In this document: piece by piece, positions 11,470-23,230 of the stretch
Numbering within the stretch: position 1 is the stretch's first letter
Layout: each line of letters starts with the position of its first letter
Assembly (NCBI RefSeq): GCF_947172395.1
Contig: NC_069090.1
Coordinates: 16,636,962-16,700,961 of the forward strand
Length of the DNA: 64,000 nucleotides
Direction of reading: 5' to 3'
Origin: Bicyclus anynana
Taxonomy: Eukaryota > Arthropoda > Insecta > Lepidoptera > Nymphalidae
Program-made: the position numbers and the translations under genes
The notes under the pieces: model-generated
Told to the model about the DNA's origin: nothing
Seen by the model: only the letters and a program-made list of their open reading frames with translations
Database searches by the model: none

Positions 11470-11714
11470 GACATAAACTTCTGGGATACTCATAATACAG
11501 CTGAGCTTGAACTTGTCTGCTGAAACTAGAAGAATAGTTATTGAAAAGAACTAGAAAAAATAATATCGCTACTAAACGGTATGGCTGTCAATTAAAGTAT
11601 GGCTCATAGAGTAGGATGGTATGGCTTATGACTGGAAGCATATGTCTCTTTGTGACAGAATTTATACTACCTTAGTGTTTATTTGTAACAGAACCCAGGG
11701 ATTTACCGCCATAC

Positions 11715-11905
11715 CAGCGGTGAAGAGTTAATGCAAGCTAATTCCCGCCGGGTTACCTTTAAAAATCCATCCATATTCTTTGTTGTACTGTATCTAGATA
11801 TATCAGAAACCGGAGTTTGTATCGCGCTTTATGAATTTCCTTTTCTTTGGGACGGCTACGCTTTATCTAAATTCCATCCTTCACCACTGCGCCATACTAA
11901 ATTCT
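11715..11905. mobile_element. Interspersed element with cccgccgggttacc motif, copy 1
   Basis: Matches 34548-34745 in the same orientation: accagcggtgaagagt, attcccgccgggttacctt, atatcagaaaccggag, tgaatttccttttc, tgggacggct and a final ccttcaccactgc. It is unclassified, with no coding potential. Confidence 0.7.
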
Positions 11906-12339
11906 ACGAAGGGCAACGCTGTGTTTCAGAAGCTGTATACCCTTAAGAAACAACCATTTAAATTACCAAATTACAACTTACGTTATGCTTCGTTGGAAGC
12001 CATGGTCATACAACAATTTGTGACTCCTTTCGATAGTAGGTAAATATAAAATCATATTTAATTTAATTATTTTATGCATAGGAAAGGATCGAGGAGTCCC
12101 ATTTTGTGTCAGAACTACCGCAAAGTTTATTTTTACGAAGTTTATTGCTGTTTCGTAGAGTGTGAAATTACAGGATCTATGTCTAAACAGAACGGGCGTA
12201 TAGCAGCACATTCTAGATCGTGTTCTGTTTTAGGTGATTGTTTTTATCGAGATGACCAAGCTGAGTCTAGCTAAATATAAGTCTTAAGTTGCATTCAACT
12301 TGATGAAATGTATACAAATATTTATTTAGTAAGTAGGTA

Positions 12340-12450
12340 GGGAGCGGCTGGATGCTGGCGGTTCGAGACCGTTGTGTTTGGAAGTCCATGCAAGAGGTCT
12401 ATGTCCAGCAATGGACGTCCATCGGTATGAAAAATGAATAATGATGATGA
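12340..12450 (+). mobile_element. LINE 3' tail fragment (RTE-like)
   Basis: Contains ggttcgagaccgttgtgttt, gaagtccatgcaagaggtct and tccagcaatggacgtccatc followed by an atgatgatga stretch, the familiar end of a lepidopteran LINE. Related pieces occur at 14271-14400, 14690-14790 and 31855-32080. Confidence 0.55.
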
Positions 12451-14180
12451 AGGTAAAGTTAGGATTGTACAGAAATATCCGTCCTAATAATGGATCTACT
12501 GTGATTTTTGTGCCAGGTAGATATTCTGTTGATCATCATCATGGAAAAATCTTCGGATCAGGTTATCCGATATTATACGAAATCATACTAACTATTAATA
12601 AAAACCGCATTTAACCGGTTAATCGTTTGGCAGGTACGACGCGACAGTCAGACACATGGTTAACTTATATGTAACACCCCTAACTTGTAACGGCGGTTAA
12701 AAATGCATTAGACCTCGTAAACGGATTATACATTAGATACCTGCTAGAATTTAAAGTCGTCACTGTTCTTATAATTTGCCAGTTGACGTACAAATTGCAT
12801 CGAAAATTGAATTTTATATGAGAATTTTAAAATACAGAAATTAAATTAACGGCCATGCTAGGGTATGATTCGTTAATGCTGTTACCTTGTTACCTACAGC
12901 CAAAGCCAACCAGTCTCACAAAAATGGAAAACCTTATACTTTCACTTACATCTATATGTATGTGTTTTTCTTTCAGTGTCAACACAGAACCGTGTTACAT
13001 TTCGAATAACTGTCATTAAACGTTTGTTCCTAGTCTTCATTATTTTGCAAAGCATTTGTCCTTATGACGTCGTTCATCGTTCACAGGGTATACGCACAAT
13101 CAGGTTTCAGGAGTCCACGTCACTATTTGCTCTCTATGTCGATCACATCAAGTCATTACAGGCAAGTCATTACATTTAGTCTTTAGCAATGTTCCAGAGC
13201 AAAGTACTAATACATAATTTATTTGCGAGCAAATTGCGTAGGTACGAATCCATTCGATCGAAGGAAGAAGCCTTACCGTTCCTTTATCCAATTATACAGC
13301 CGCCAATTAAACATTCATACGGCATCAGATGATTCTTTGTAATTCTACTCTAAACTGTTCTTAATTACAGCTTTAGTCTACACTAAAAGACGCCCGTGAC
13401 TTTGCCCGCGTAAATCGTGGCGTAAATTAAGGCGGAATATCCCATCTAGCTTTTATACATCGCATAGGGAAGCGATTGAAGTAATGTCGATCAAATCTCC
13501 CAAGCGTCTTGACTTTTTCCAACATTTCCAACAATCGTCATCATATTCCAACCAATTTATACAAAACCTTGACGAATTATAGTTAAACTTTGTTCAAAAA
13601 TCACTGTATATACGAGTACCTACTCGTATAGTTGAAAATGGTATGAAAGTCCTTTCAGTAGCTTCGAGTTTATCTCTAACTGACAAACACGGCGTATGAC
13701 TAAGTTTTATATCTAACATGAGATTACGGCTAGAAGCTCTTTCGACTTTAGCTTTAACCGTTCCTGGGAGAATAGCTACGTTATCCCTGCCTAGCCTAGC
13801 CTTCATCACTGGCCGTTATCTCTAACACCAAAAATTATCGTTAAAAGGTCGCATTTGTCACACGTTGGATTAATCGCATATAGTGTTATTTAATTACGCG
13901 CATTTGTAAATGTAAAATTATGCAATTCTGTTAAATTTTTTAGTTTTTACAAGTCAACTTAATTTGTTGCTAAATATGAATGTCCCATAAGAAGAATCAA
14001 TCACTCAGCGGGCCATGTCCAGCTTTGCTCGGAGTATCTCTGCGTTATCGAAACAGAGATAGGGAGAACCTTATTCCATTGAAGAACCAAAGTCACTGAT
14101 ATAGTTCGACGAGTCGCGAAGCTGAAGTGGCTATGAGTGGTCCGGTACCACAGAACAGATAACATTAAAAGCTAAGTGAG
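12451..14180. other. Intergenic region, no gene recognised
   Basis: Only a LINE-tail remnant near 13390-13440 is recognisable. The open frame at 12976-13179 follows an acceptor-like tttctttcag but shows no family motif. Confidence 0.4.
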
Positions 14181-14270
14181 CGGGGCAGTGAGCACAAAGT
14201 TCGTAGAGCCGATGGACGTTGTGGTCGTGAAGTGCTGGAATGGCTGCCCTGCACCGAAAAGCGCAGTGCT

Positions 14271-14400
14271 AGTCAACCCCCCACTACGTGGACCCGTGAC
14301 ATTGAACGGGCTATAGGGAGCCGCTGGTTGCTGGGGGCTCAAAACCGTGGTGTTTAGAAGTATTTCCAGAGGCGTCTCTAAGCCCAGGTGCAACCTTCAC
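14271..14400 (+). mobile_element. LINE 3' tail fragment
   Basis: Shares with 12340-12450 and 31855-32080 the order tagggagccgctgg, ctgggggctcaaaaccgtgg, gaagt and cagaggcgtct. It is diverged. Confidence 0.4.
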
Positions 14401-14544
14401 CCTAGCGCTCTCTAGTGCCTAAGCGTGCTGAGCACTATTAATATGTACAAACAGCACTTCAAGTTACTATGGACTGTCTCTATAGCAAACAAACACCTTG
14501 TAAGAAGTTACCTATTTGTCTAGTTTAGCCTACTAATACAAATA

Positions 14545-14583
14545 AATGTGTCTAGTTTAGCCTCTGCTAAAACTAGACACATT
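14545..14583. repeat. Short hairpin (17/18-nt arms)
   Basis: aatgtgtctagtttagc pairs with gctaaaactagacacatt across a ctct loop, with one bulged base. A direct copy of tgtctagtttagcct lies just upstream at 14517-14531. Confidence 0.6.
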
Positions 14584-15347
14584 CATTTCGGCAGAGCTCT
14601 AGATTCCATGCATAATGTAGGTATGCATACAGAAGTATTTTTTACTTGACATTACGTTAGGATACTAGTACTACGCTAGTGGTGCTTGGGCTCCCCTGGG
14701 ATCGCGGCGCCCGGGTGCAACGCACCCCCTGAGTATTTCTATGTTCAGCAGTAATCGTCCATCGGCTGACAGTGATTATGATAGTGATTCGATTGCAGAC
14801 TTAGCCGAGTTTACTTTCTACAATCTTAACTTCAAGTATCTGCGTTAATAATTTATTTATTTCATAGATAAACATTAACAATACAAAAGATAAGCAAATT
14901 AAGTAATTGACATGGAAAGTACATTGCAATATCGATATGTCACGTAATCAGCACAAAGAGATAGAAAGTCGTAGTCATGTTACCGATCGTTCAACAAAAT
15001 AAGATCAAATCAGAATCCTTTTATCTGGAAATCAAAGGCATCTTTCCTGTGACGCTACAACATTACGAGTAGGTAGTCATATGTAGGTGCGTGCTTTCTC
15101 ATACTTTTTCTATTTGTCGTGAATCTCTTATTCATACTTTTCCACCTTCCTGAGATTCCGTTCACATATTTTATCTAACTTTTACTTGGTCTGCCTTGTG
15201 ATATTTTTCTGCCGGAGCCTTCAGCTGTTTATAATTCTAATATAATGCGAAAGTAGGTTTGTTTGTTACGCTTTCATACACACTAAACTATAAGATTGAT
15301 TTTAAATTCTTTCAAAAAACATAGTCTATTATTTATTCTTGTGGGGA

Positions 15348-15605
15348 GTACGAGTCTCCTGTGAGGATGAGAGGCTAATAGTCCACCACGCTGGAAGACT
15401 TCACAGACGAAAGTTAATTGAGAAAATTCTCAGGTACGCAGGTTTCCTTGTGATGTTTTTCCTTCACCGTTTGAGACACGTTATATTAAATTTCTTAAAA
15501 TGCACATAACTGAAAAGTTGGCGGTGCATACCGCGGACCAGTGGATATGACCTACGGCCTCCGAATCGAAGGCAGAGGTCATATTCACTGAGCTATCCAG
15601 GCTTA
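15348..15605 (-). mobile_element. tRNA-derived SINE, family A
   Basis: Reverse-strand copy with tagtccaccacgctgg, gatgtttttccttcaccgtt, gagacacgttata, and a diverged head gaaggcagaggtcatattca ending gagctatccaggc. Confidence 0.75.
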
Positions 15606-16214
15606 CTGTACATATATAATATTATACATATGCACTGTGCATGTAGGGGGCCATAATTTTAATAATATATAGCCATAACTTCTTACGCAAAACGCAGTGT
15701 TTCTTTACCATCAATGCGAATATTCGAATACGAGGGTAGCTCGTTAGGGCTAGAACCATTCAACAGATTCGTTACTAACGATAGTGCCGAGCTTCGATAA
15801 GTAAACACCCACTCAGCCTACAGCCAGTGCAAAGCCTAACTAAGCCGTTAGAATGAAGCGATCCATTTGAAACGTTTCCTCAAAGCTTTCTCACACAACT
15901 GCAGAACAAGGTACTAAGGGATTTGTGGAGCATTTTGTGACGTCACAGGAAGTGTCACAGCCGTTTTTAGACGCCCATTTAAAATTCTACTTACAACTCA
16001 TCTAAAGGGTCCAGTATACAATGGCGTATGCTGGCCCACTACAGGCAATCGTCATTGTGTACAGGTCTGTGTGTTGGCGCATAGGACATTTGTCGATCGT
16101 GGCGCACAATTAAGAAAAACCTTAGGGCTAATCTACGAACATACTACGTACGTAGTTAGGGTGAATAGTCAGCATTCACCATCGTCTTTTCAGCCAATTT
16201 TTTTCATAACTTTG

Positions 16215-16440
16215 TAGTGGTGGCTAGCATAGTGTATGTAGGTAATAACCCGATTCCTATCGGGTTACCTTTTGAAATTCCTTTTTTTACAAACTTTCAT
16301 CTATTACCGCTACTAAGCAGTAAAGTGTGGCTTCGAATTATGATCTCCTGGGTTCGAATCCTGGCTTGGGCTAGGAAGCACTGAGCTTTTCTTTTTTGTA
16401 AGAAATTTTCAGTAAAAATACTCAGTCCAGAGTTCAAGTA
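16215..16440. mobile_element. Composite of gggttacctt element and tRNA-like SINE, copy 1
   Basis: cccgattcctatcgggttac and tacaaactttcatctattac are followed by a tRNA-like cctgggttcgaatcctggct and the family body gagcttttcttttttgtaag. The same order recurs at 17511-17700, so the two parts probably moved as one unit. Confidence 0.55.
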
Positions 16441-16923
16441 CAAACAATTGCTTTGCCAGGCAGCAATGAGCCATGCGCCATTTTGTGAACATTAAGTGAT
16501 CGTGGCATACAGTTGTGCATCAAAGCATGGCCCATCACAAGCCATTGTGTACTGGAAGCTTAAGACAACGCATGACGGCCCATTTGCCGGCCATTTAATC
16601 AGATGCTACGATTAGGTACGTTCGTTGCATTCCCATTGTATTGATTGTAAGTGGATTGTAGCATCCAATCTCTACCATGTTGCATTACAATGAAGCAAGG
16701 TTGATGTCAACGTCATCACAAGAGTACAACAGTTGGTTTAACTTAAATTCAAATCCACATACTACATTTTACATATTATGTAAATAAAATGAGAGAAAAA
16801 TTATTCAAATCCATCAAGTTATAAGAACCCTTCTCGAGTTATAAGTCTCTAAAAGCATTTATTTTTTGTAGATAGACATTTATTTTGGTACACCGCCCCG
16901 TAATAGGCCATTAAAATAGGTTC

Positions 16924-17208
16924 ATTGCTGAGCTCGAGTCTCCTTTCAGAATGAGAGGGGTTAGGCCAATAGTCCACCACGCTGGCCCACTGCGGATTGG
17001 CAACCTTCACACACGAAGAACTTCACTTCAAGAAAATTTTCTGGTATGCAGGTTTCCTGACGATGTTTTTCCTTCACCTTTTGAGACACGTGATATGCAC
17101 ACGAAAATGCACACAACTGAAAAGTTGGAGGTGCATGCCCCGGACCGGATTCAAACTCATACCCTCCGGAATTGAAGGCAGAAGTCATATCCACAGGGCT
17201 TTCACGGC
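16924..17208 (-). mobile_element. tRNA-derived SINE, family A
   Basis: Nearly full reverse-strand copy: gctgagctcgagtctccttt, tagtccaccacgctgg, gatgtttttccttcacctt, gagacacgtgatatg, tgcatgccccggaccggatt and a head ending atccacagggctttcacggc. Confidence 0.85.
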
Positions 17209-17510
17209 TCACAATCAAATAAAATAACGATTGTCAATGGAATTTCAAAAAATATTAATTTTACAGTAAAGTAGGACTATTCTAGAAAGCTTCCAATCAG
17301 TTTGCTGATAATGTGTGGTCGTTAAGTAAACACAATAGCTCGCCGAACTATAAACTAATCATTAGGCGCTTAAATGCCCAGCTGTGAATGACTAATGTAC
17401 CTACTAGTAGCGAAGACTGAATATTTCTCGGTAACCCGTTCATGTGGTTTATTAGTCTGAATGTGTAATTGGCTGAGTACGTTAAATTATTTACGTCTGT
17501 AATACTAGTG

Positions 17511-17569
17511 GATTTTTAAAAGGTAACCCGATAGGAATCGGATTCCTATCGTGTTACCTTTTAAAAATC
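17511..17569. repeat. Near-perfect 29-bp inverted repeat
   Basis: Arms 17511-17539 and 17541-17569 match as reverse complements at 28 of 29 positions, separated by one base. Left arm core: aaggtaacccgataggaatc. It marks the edge of the composite element also seen at 16240. Confidence 0.85.
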
Positions 17570-17587
17570 TTTTTTACAAACTTTCAT

Positions 17588-17830
17588 CTATTACCTCTAA
17601 GAAGTGTGTCTTCGAATTATGAGGTCCTGGGTTCGCACTAAGCTTTTCTTTTTTTCTAAGAAATTATCAGTAAAATACTCAGTCAACAGTTGGAAGGTGG
17701 GTGCTACACCAACGACCCTCGGAGAGCAAGATTAGCCGTCGATCCCCGTCATTATCATTAATATAGGCTCCATATTCCCTCTCCTATAAGGAGAAAAGTC
17801 TGGCTCTATAACAGTGGGCTGTCAAAATGA
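17588..17830 (+). mobile_element. tRNA-like SINE, family C, copy 2
   Basis: cttcgaattatgaggtcctg leads to a truncated head and the body aagcttttctttttttctaa, tcagtaaaatactcagtc, then accctcggagagcaagatta and ctcctataaggagaaaag. Related copies: 16310, 27178, 39585, 53865. Confidence 0.6.
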
Positions 17831-18414
17831 CATGACGACACTATTTTCCCTTACATCAATAAATGATTATGGCCAAATTGGACCAATGTTAAAAGCCATA
17901 ATATACCATATCACGATATTAGAGAGTATTCTAAAACATATAAACAACTTAAGTATATCAATCTGGCTATTTGGGGTGGAAAGTGCGTCATTTGCTCAAG
18001 GATCTGTTTCACGGGTCCATAAACAGTTATTGCATAATGTAGACCACAGTGTAAACAAGTGTTTAGCCACCCCTACGCAGGGGTTGGGCTTTATTAGTAG
18101 CTAGGTATTGTACGCGACTTTGTTTATTTTAACCGCGATGCTTTTGGTGTCAAAAGAATATCACCAGGTGTAAGTAGTACGGTGTCATCTATAAAGATAA
18201 TATAAATATAAGGCTTATGGTCATATTTATTCTCATCAAATTACATAAAATCAGGAAAAATATTCCTTTGGAGAGTTTTCATGATTGCGCTGCGTAAAAT
18301 TAACGCAAACAAAAGTCCGCGAGACTAATAGTTTATTTATAGAGGTTGACTCACTATAACTTTTTTATGGTAAACAAGGCTTTCCTGCTTGTATCTATAT
18401 AGTACCAGATCTGC

Positions 18415-18727
18415 AATAAGAAATATACACCCTCATCTGTTATTTAATTGGGAAAAGAAATAAATGATAAGTAATGTTATTTATATGTATACCCTCATCA
18501 GTTATTTCGTTGTCTAATATGTCAAATGAAAGGTTATTTTAAGCTTATTTTAACTGTGTTAGGTTTTAGGCCTTTGATCTAGTTAATGATTTCCTAGATT
18601 TTGCATAAAAAATGTGTATGACCACAATTTAACTAGGCAACCTATTTGCAATGTGTCAATGTGAATATATTTCATCATTTATTTTTTATCCCAAATAAAT
18701 AACAGATGAGGGTATATATTCCTTATG
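18415..18727. mobile_element. MITE-like element with caccctcatctgttattt ends
   Basis: Left end gaaatatacaccctcatctg (18420-) and the reverse complement of the right end (gaatatataccctcatctgt, ending about 18725) match over about 50 bp. An extra internal copy (tataccctcatcagttattt) lies at about 18489. About 310 bp, no open frame. Confidence 0.7.
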
Positions 18728-19384
18728 TCGGATCTTAGACCACTAAGTCGTATACGCATAATGCACGACACACACGATTTGGCACAAATGACCCTTGTTC
18801 TGACACCGTTCTTATCAGTTTTACGATACTACCCCCGCGTCCCGCGCCCCGCACCCCGCCCTTGCTCGTCATTAACCGAACTCCATTCCCTTTATTACTA
18901 TTGGACACTAGTCACTACCCTCGGGGTGAACGCTCGTCAATTATAAATAGCCGAGCCCTGTGTAGGGGATGCTTAAGGGTTGAATTGTTTACAATAGCTA
19001 GTGCGCTAGACAGGAATTATTTTCATATTGCGTTGATAAATACTCAGCATGGGGTCTCAGTTGAATAAGCCTAGCATCAACACAGACTGTAACAGAATAT
19101 TTATCATTGCCAATGTTCGTATCACAATCAGATAACTTCTTTGATGAAAGAAAAGCATATTTTACAGCCCAAACAAAAAGCCCAAACAAGAAGCCCAACC
19201 AGGAAGGGAAGAGATTATAATCCTAAGTTTTATAGCTTTTAACCAATGGACTAATAAGACAATTAAATTGTTTGTTTATTATTCCATAAGCAAGTACAAA
19301 CAATATTTATCATAGATCTTTGGTCTCCACACTAAGATTCCCTGTATTGTGGTAATTGTCATTTTCATAATCAACAACCCATAT

Positions 19385-19660
19385 TCAGCTCACTGTTGAA
19401 GTCGAGTTTTCTCTCAGAATCCGAGGGGTTAGGCTAGTAGCACCATGATGGCCCAATTCAAGCAAATTGGCAGACTTCACACACGTAGAGAATTAAGTTA
19501 ATTATGCGGAAAGCTGTATAATTTCCACGATATTTTTCCTTAAATGTAATATTTATTTCTTCAAATGCACATACCTAAAAAGTTGGAAGTGCATGCCCCG
19601 GACCGGATTCGACCACTCAATAGAATGCAGAGGTCATATCCACTGTGCTATCACTGCTCT
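19385..19660 (-). mobile_element. tRNA-derived SINE, family A, diverged
   Basis: Reverse-strand copy with agctcactgttgaagtcgag, tggcagacttcacacacgta, tgcatgccccggaccggatt and gcagaggtcatatccactgt. Confidence 0.75.
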
Positions 19661-19849
19661 TTTCTGGTAATTATTTACAGGTAAATAATGATAAAGTGCT
19701 TTAAGCCAATATTCAAAGTTACGCCAAAACTGGACCAATGAATATAAATATACTTAAACAATACACATCACTATCAAGCCCTAAAGTAAGCATACAGAGT
19801 AGCTTGTGTTATGGGTGCTGAGATAGTTGATATTATAATATTAATATAC

Positions 19850-20008
19850 AATTATATACTACAAATAAATACTTATATAATGTATAAATACACACAGACA
19901 CTGGAAAACACCCATGCTCATCACACAAATATTTTCCAATTGTGGGAATCGAACCCACGGCCGTGGATGCAGAAAGCAGGGTCACTACCCACTGCGCCAC
20001 GCGGCCGT
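19850..20008 (-). mobile_element. tRNA-derived SINE with TTATA-rich tail
   Basis: Read on the minus strand it starts cggccgcgtggcgcagtggg and reaches a B-box-like gtgggttcgattcccacaat, then an AT-rich tail over 19850-19910. No CCA or processing context is visible, and a tail follows at once, so this is a SINE and not a tRNA gene. Confidence 0.65.
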
Positions 20009-20220
20009 CAATGAAGCAGTATTAAGCAGGGGCGTAGCCATCGCCGTATCAGCCCGAACGTATGGGGCTCCCAAACTACAGGGGCCCCTTAAGTATGAAG
20101 CAAAAATTAGTAAAATGTAAAAGACAATATTTCAATGTTTCCACACTCGAACACACAAAAGTACATCTTGTGTAGTATGTAAGTTACACAAACATTTTGG
20201 TACCAATTTAACCGTGTGGT

Positions 20221-20425
20221 CTACCCAACTAATTTCGACCCAGCCCCCCTCGCCAAGTGGCACGTCGATTCTCTTTCTACGATCTCGATCGCTCCGAAAA
20301 CTAGAAAGATGTATAGAAATGACATTTGCTATCGACAGGTCACGTGATCAAGATCTGTCATCCCCATACATTTTTCTTGTTTTCGAAGCGTTAGCGATCG
20401 TAGAAACTGTACGACAGGGCTCCTC
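20221..20425. mobile_element. MITE family 'attctctttct', copy 1
   Basis: Shares with 33117-33325 and 44173-44385 the order gtcgattctctttcta, cgaaaacta, atgacatt, ctatcgaca, tcacgtgatcaag, cgaagcgttagc and gtagaaa. Diverged ends, no open frame. Confidence 0.65.
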
Positions 20426-21639
20426 CAAGGCACGCTACGCCACTGGTATTATGCCAATTATAAATTTCCAAATAGCCTCAACCCCACGTCGGGCCACGGC
20501 GTCAGCGTGGATCAGAACTCTCCGCTGCGGTTGATCGATATTCCCGCAGTTCCATTGATTCAGTCGCCGCTGTAATGAGTCCGTAGCACTGACGTCTCCG
20601 TGCTCAGCACGATCGCCTGTGTTGGGCTGTAACCTTGGAATTTGTTCCAAATACGGCGATTACATTTTGATTATTTCATTAGTGGTAGTAAATAGTTAAT
20701 ATTAATATTATATAAAAGCAAACTCGTCACAAAATATCGAAAACCTTTACGTACAAAGTTGAAATTTGGCAGGGAGCTAGTTTGTAGTTAGAAGACGTCT
20801 GCTAAGAACGGATTTTGCGAGAGGGCCGGTTAATGGGCAAACAAAGTCGCGGACGTCCGCTAGTCCGCAAGTATTAATGTTGAAAGTTTTTATAAAGTTT
20901 ATGATAATGGATGTAAACTATCATTGAACGTAACCATTTTTTAGAAGATTCATAGTGTTCAGTTATTCTTAAAAGATGGATTTTATGCTATTGTGGACTT
21001 TGTGTAAATCTATATACCACCATGCATGATTTTGTTAATCTCCATGGGATTAGGCAGCGTTCTCCATTAAAACTCAAAGGCCGCTTGACTTCTTCTGACA
21101 TTTTCAACAATTATTGTAATATTTCAATCAATTTATACAAAATCTTGACAAATCCTAATCGAAAGGTTCCTCATGAATCTCTTTATCTTCATTGTTTATC
21201 GCGGATATGGACGCAGCGAAGGACTTTTATAACATAGAAATGTTATAAAATGGTATTTTTTTTCTGATAAGTTGAAAATTTCGCGCATCCTATAAAATAT
21301 TCTGAACGCACGCCTCACCACGGAAGCATCTTCAGAAATCTCGACAAGATCCAATCGCAAACTCTACTTTCTTTCTTGCATCCGGATTTGTTAGGGTTTG
21401 CGGAAAATTGTAATTTATTATTCATTGTACTTCATGAACTTTTGCAATGAAAATGTGTTACTTTTCAATTTCAAACTTCTATTGGCAGCAGTATTTTATA
21501 ACTCCACAGTATAAGTTTCGAATTATTTCTATCTAACACGACTAGATATGAATGAATTTGAAACTCAAACTGCCAAGGTTAAAAAAACGTCGTTACAGAT
21601 GAAGCCTATTAAGTATAAATAGCGCTATCTATGCTAATA

Positions 21640-21830
21640 TTATAAAGCTGAAGAGTTTGTTTGTTTGTTTGCTTGAACTGACTGAACTTGGGCTATCTAT
21701 CTCCTTTCAGTGATAGCCCATTTTTCGAGCAAGGCTATAGGCATTAGGCTATATTTATATATATTATCCCTATATTCTTACGAGAACTGGAACCACGTGA
21801 GTGAAACCGCGCGATGTCAGCTACTATACG
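21640..21830 (+). mobile_element. LINE tail fragment (gctgaagagtttgtttgttt type)
   Basis: Starts ttataaagctgaagagtttg and ends aaccgcgcgatgtcagctac. Same type as 41010-41205 (+) and 29860-30045 (-). Confidence 0.6.
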
Positions 21831-21959
21831 TATATGATGTTTTTATAATTCGGCAGCGTTAGCTTGTATCTTTCTCTATCTTTAGTATGGGTTTAAATAA
21901 TGATAAAAAGATGAATTCGAGAATTACACTGTCGATTTATAAAAATATTGTTAGAGAAT

Positions 21960-22275
21960 AGCTGCTAATCGGATATAATGGAAGTAGACAACGATATTTT
22001 ATACTAGAGATAGGGCACTAGCGCGTCAAAACTGAGGCGAATAAATTTGGACACTTGTCTTAATTTCATTTAATCACCTATTAAACAAAACAACTAAAGT
22101 TATTTAAAGAAAGAATACCTAAATATTGTCAACAAAGACGTGTTGTGTTTTCAGGAAGTGTAAAAACTGTATTTACTTAATTATATAATGTAAATAAACA
22201 TAAAATTTTGCATGTGCACAAATTCGGATCACTTTTGCGGTCATTTTGTAGGCACGTAGCATATCTATAGTATAG
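21960..22275. mobile_element. Dispersed element 'actagcgcgtcaaaactgagg', copy 1
   Basis: Starts about tagcgcgtcaaaactgaggc and ends near ttcggatcacttttgcggtc and gtaggcacgtag. Related copies are at 28060-28360 (fairly full), 38757-38800 (start only) and 39265-39590 (diverged). Confidence 0.6.
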
Positions 22276-22761
22276 AATATCGTTGGAAGTAGATCAAAGA
22301 ATGAGTGAAGGAGACATTCTTGACGTGACCAATTAATAGTAAAACTTTACGTAAACAGGGTCCTTCAACGTCACAGATTATCAGGGTCTAGATCACGCCC
22401 TACAAAATAAATTCAATCTCAACTTAGATAAGTGGAATGTAAAGTATTTCCCAGCTAAAAGGCTTCGCAGTTTGACCTTAAAAGGCGTAGACAGAGCGGC
22501 GTCTGTAAACTGGGTCTGAGCAAATAAGTATTGGCATCCGTCCCGACTCCGCACTGGCCCACTGAGCTGACTTTATGGCCCCTATATTACAGGCGCAACG
22601 CATATTACGATATTATATATGAGCAATACTTTACCTAATAACGAACTTTTCCGAACTTGACTACTTTATACTTCTTTGTCGTTTTACATTACTTTTATTT
22701 TAATAGAGACATCATACTTTTCGATCGATTTACAGATTACAAAAAAAAAACATACATACAG

Positions 22762-22800
22762 CCGAACGTAGAACCTCCTCCTTTTTGGAAGTCGGTTAAT
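22762..22800. repeat. Isolated transposon end (gccgaacgtagaacctcctc)
   Basis: The 40-bp segment cagccgaacgtagaacctcc + tcctttttggaagtcggtta also forms the right end of the element in ABCA intron 17 at about 49190-49230. Here it stands alone. Confidence 0.6.
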
Positions 22801-22944
22801 AAGAGAAATATAGATGTCATCTCCAATCCCAAAGTCCTAGTATAACACTACAAAACTACTGTCTTTCCTTATATGATTAAGATTTAAGTTAGGTATACCT
22901 ACTACCTACATCAATTAGTCATCATTTACATCATCATTGCTAAC

Positions 22945-23230
22945 CCATATTCGTCTCACTGTTGAGCACTAGTCTCCTCTCAGAATTAAAGGGGTTAGGC
23001 TAATAGTCCACCTCGCTGACCCAATGACGATTGGCCGACTTCACACATGTAGAGAATTAAGAAAATTCTCAGGCATGCAGGTTTCCTCACGATGTTTTTC
23101 CTTAATCGCTTGAGACAAGTGATATTTAATTTCTTAGAATGCACGTAACTGAAAATTGGGAAAATTGCCCCGGACTAAAGCAAACCTGCGCCTTCCAAAT
23201 CAAAGGCAGAGGTGATATCCACATATCAAT
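22945..23230 (-). mobile_element. tRNA-derived SINE, family A
   Basis: Reverse-strand copy with actgttgagcactagtctcc, gccgacttcacacatgtaga, gatgtttttccttaatcgct and a worn head gcagaggtgatatccacat. Confidence 0.75.

Noticed and set aside
12976..13179. Open frame after an acceptor-like site
   Set aside because: The translation has no recognisable domain and there is no partner exon in phase nearby.
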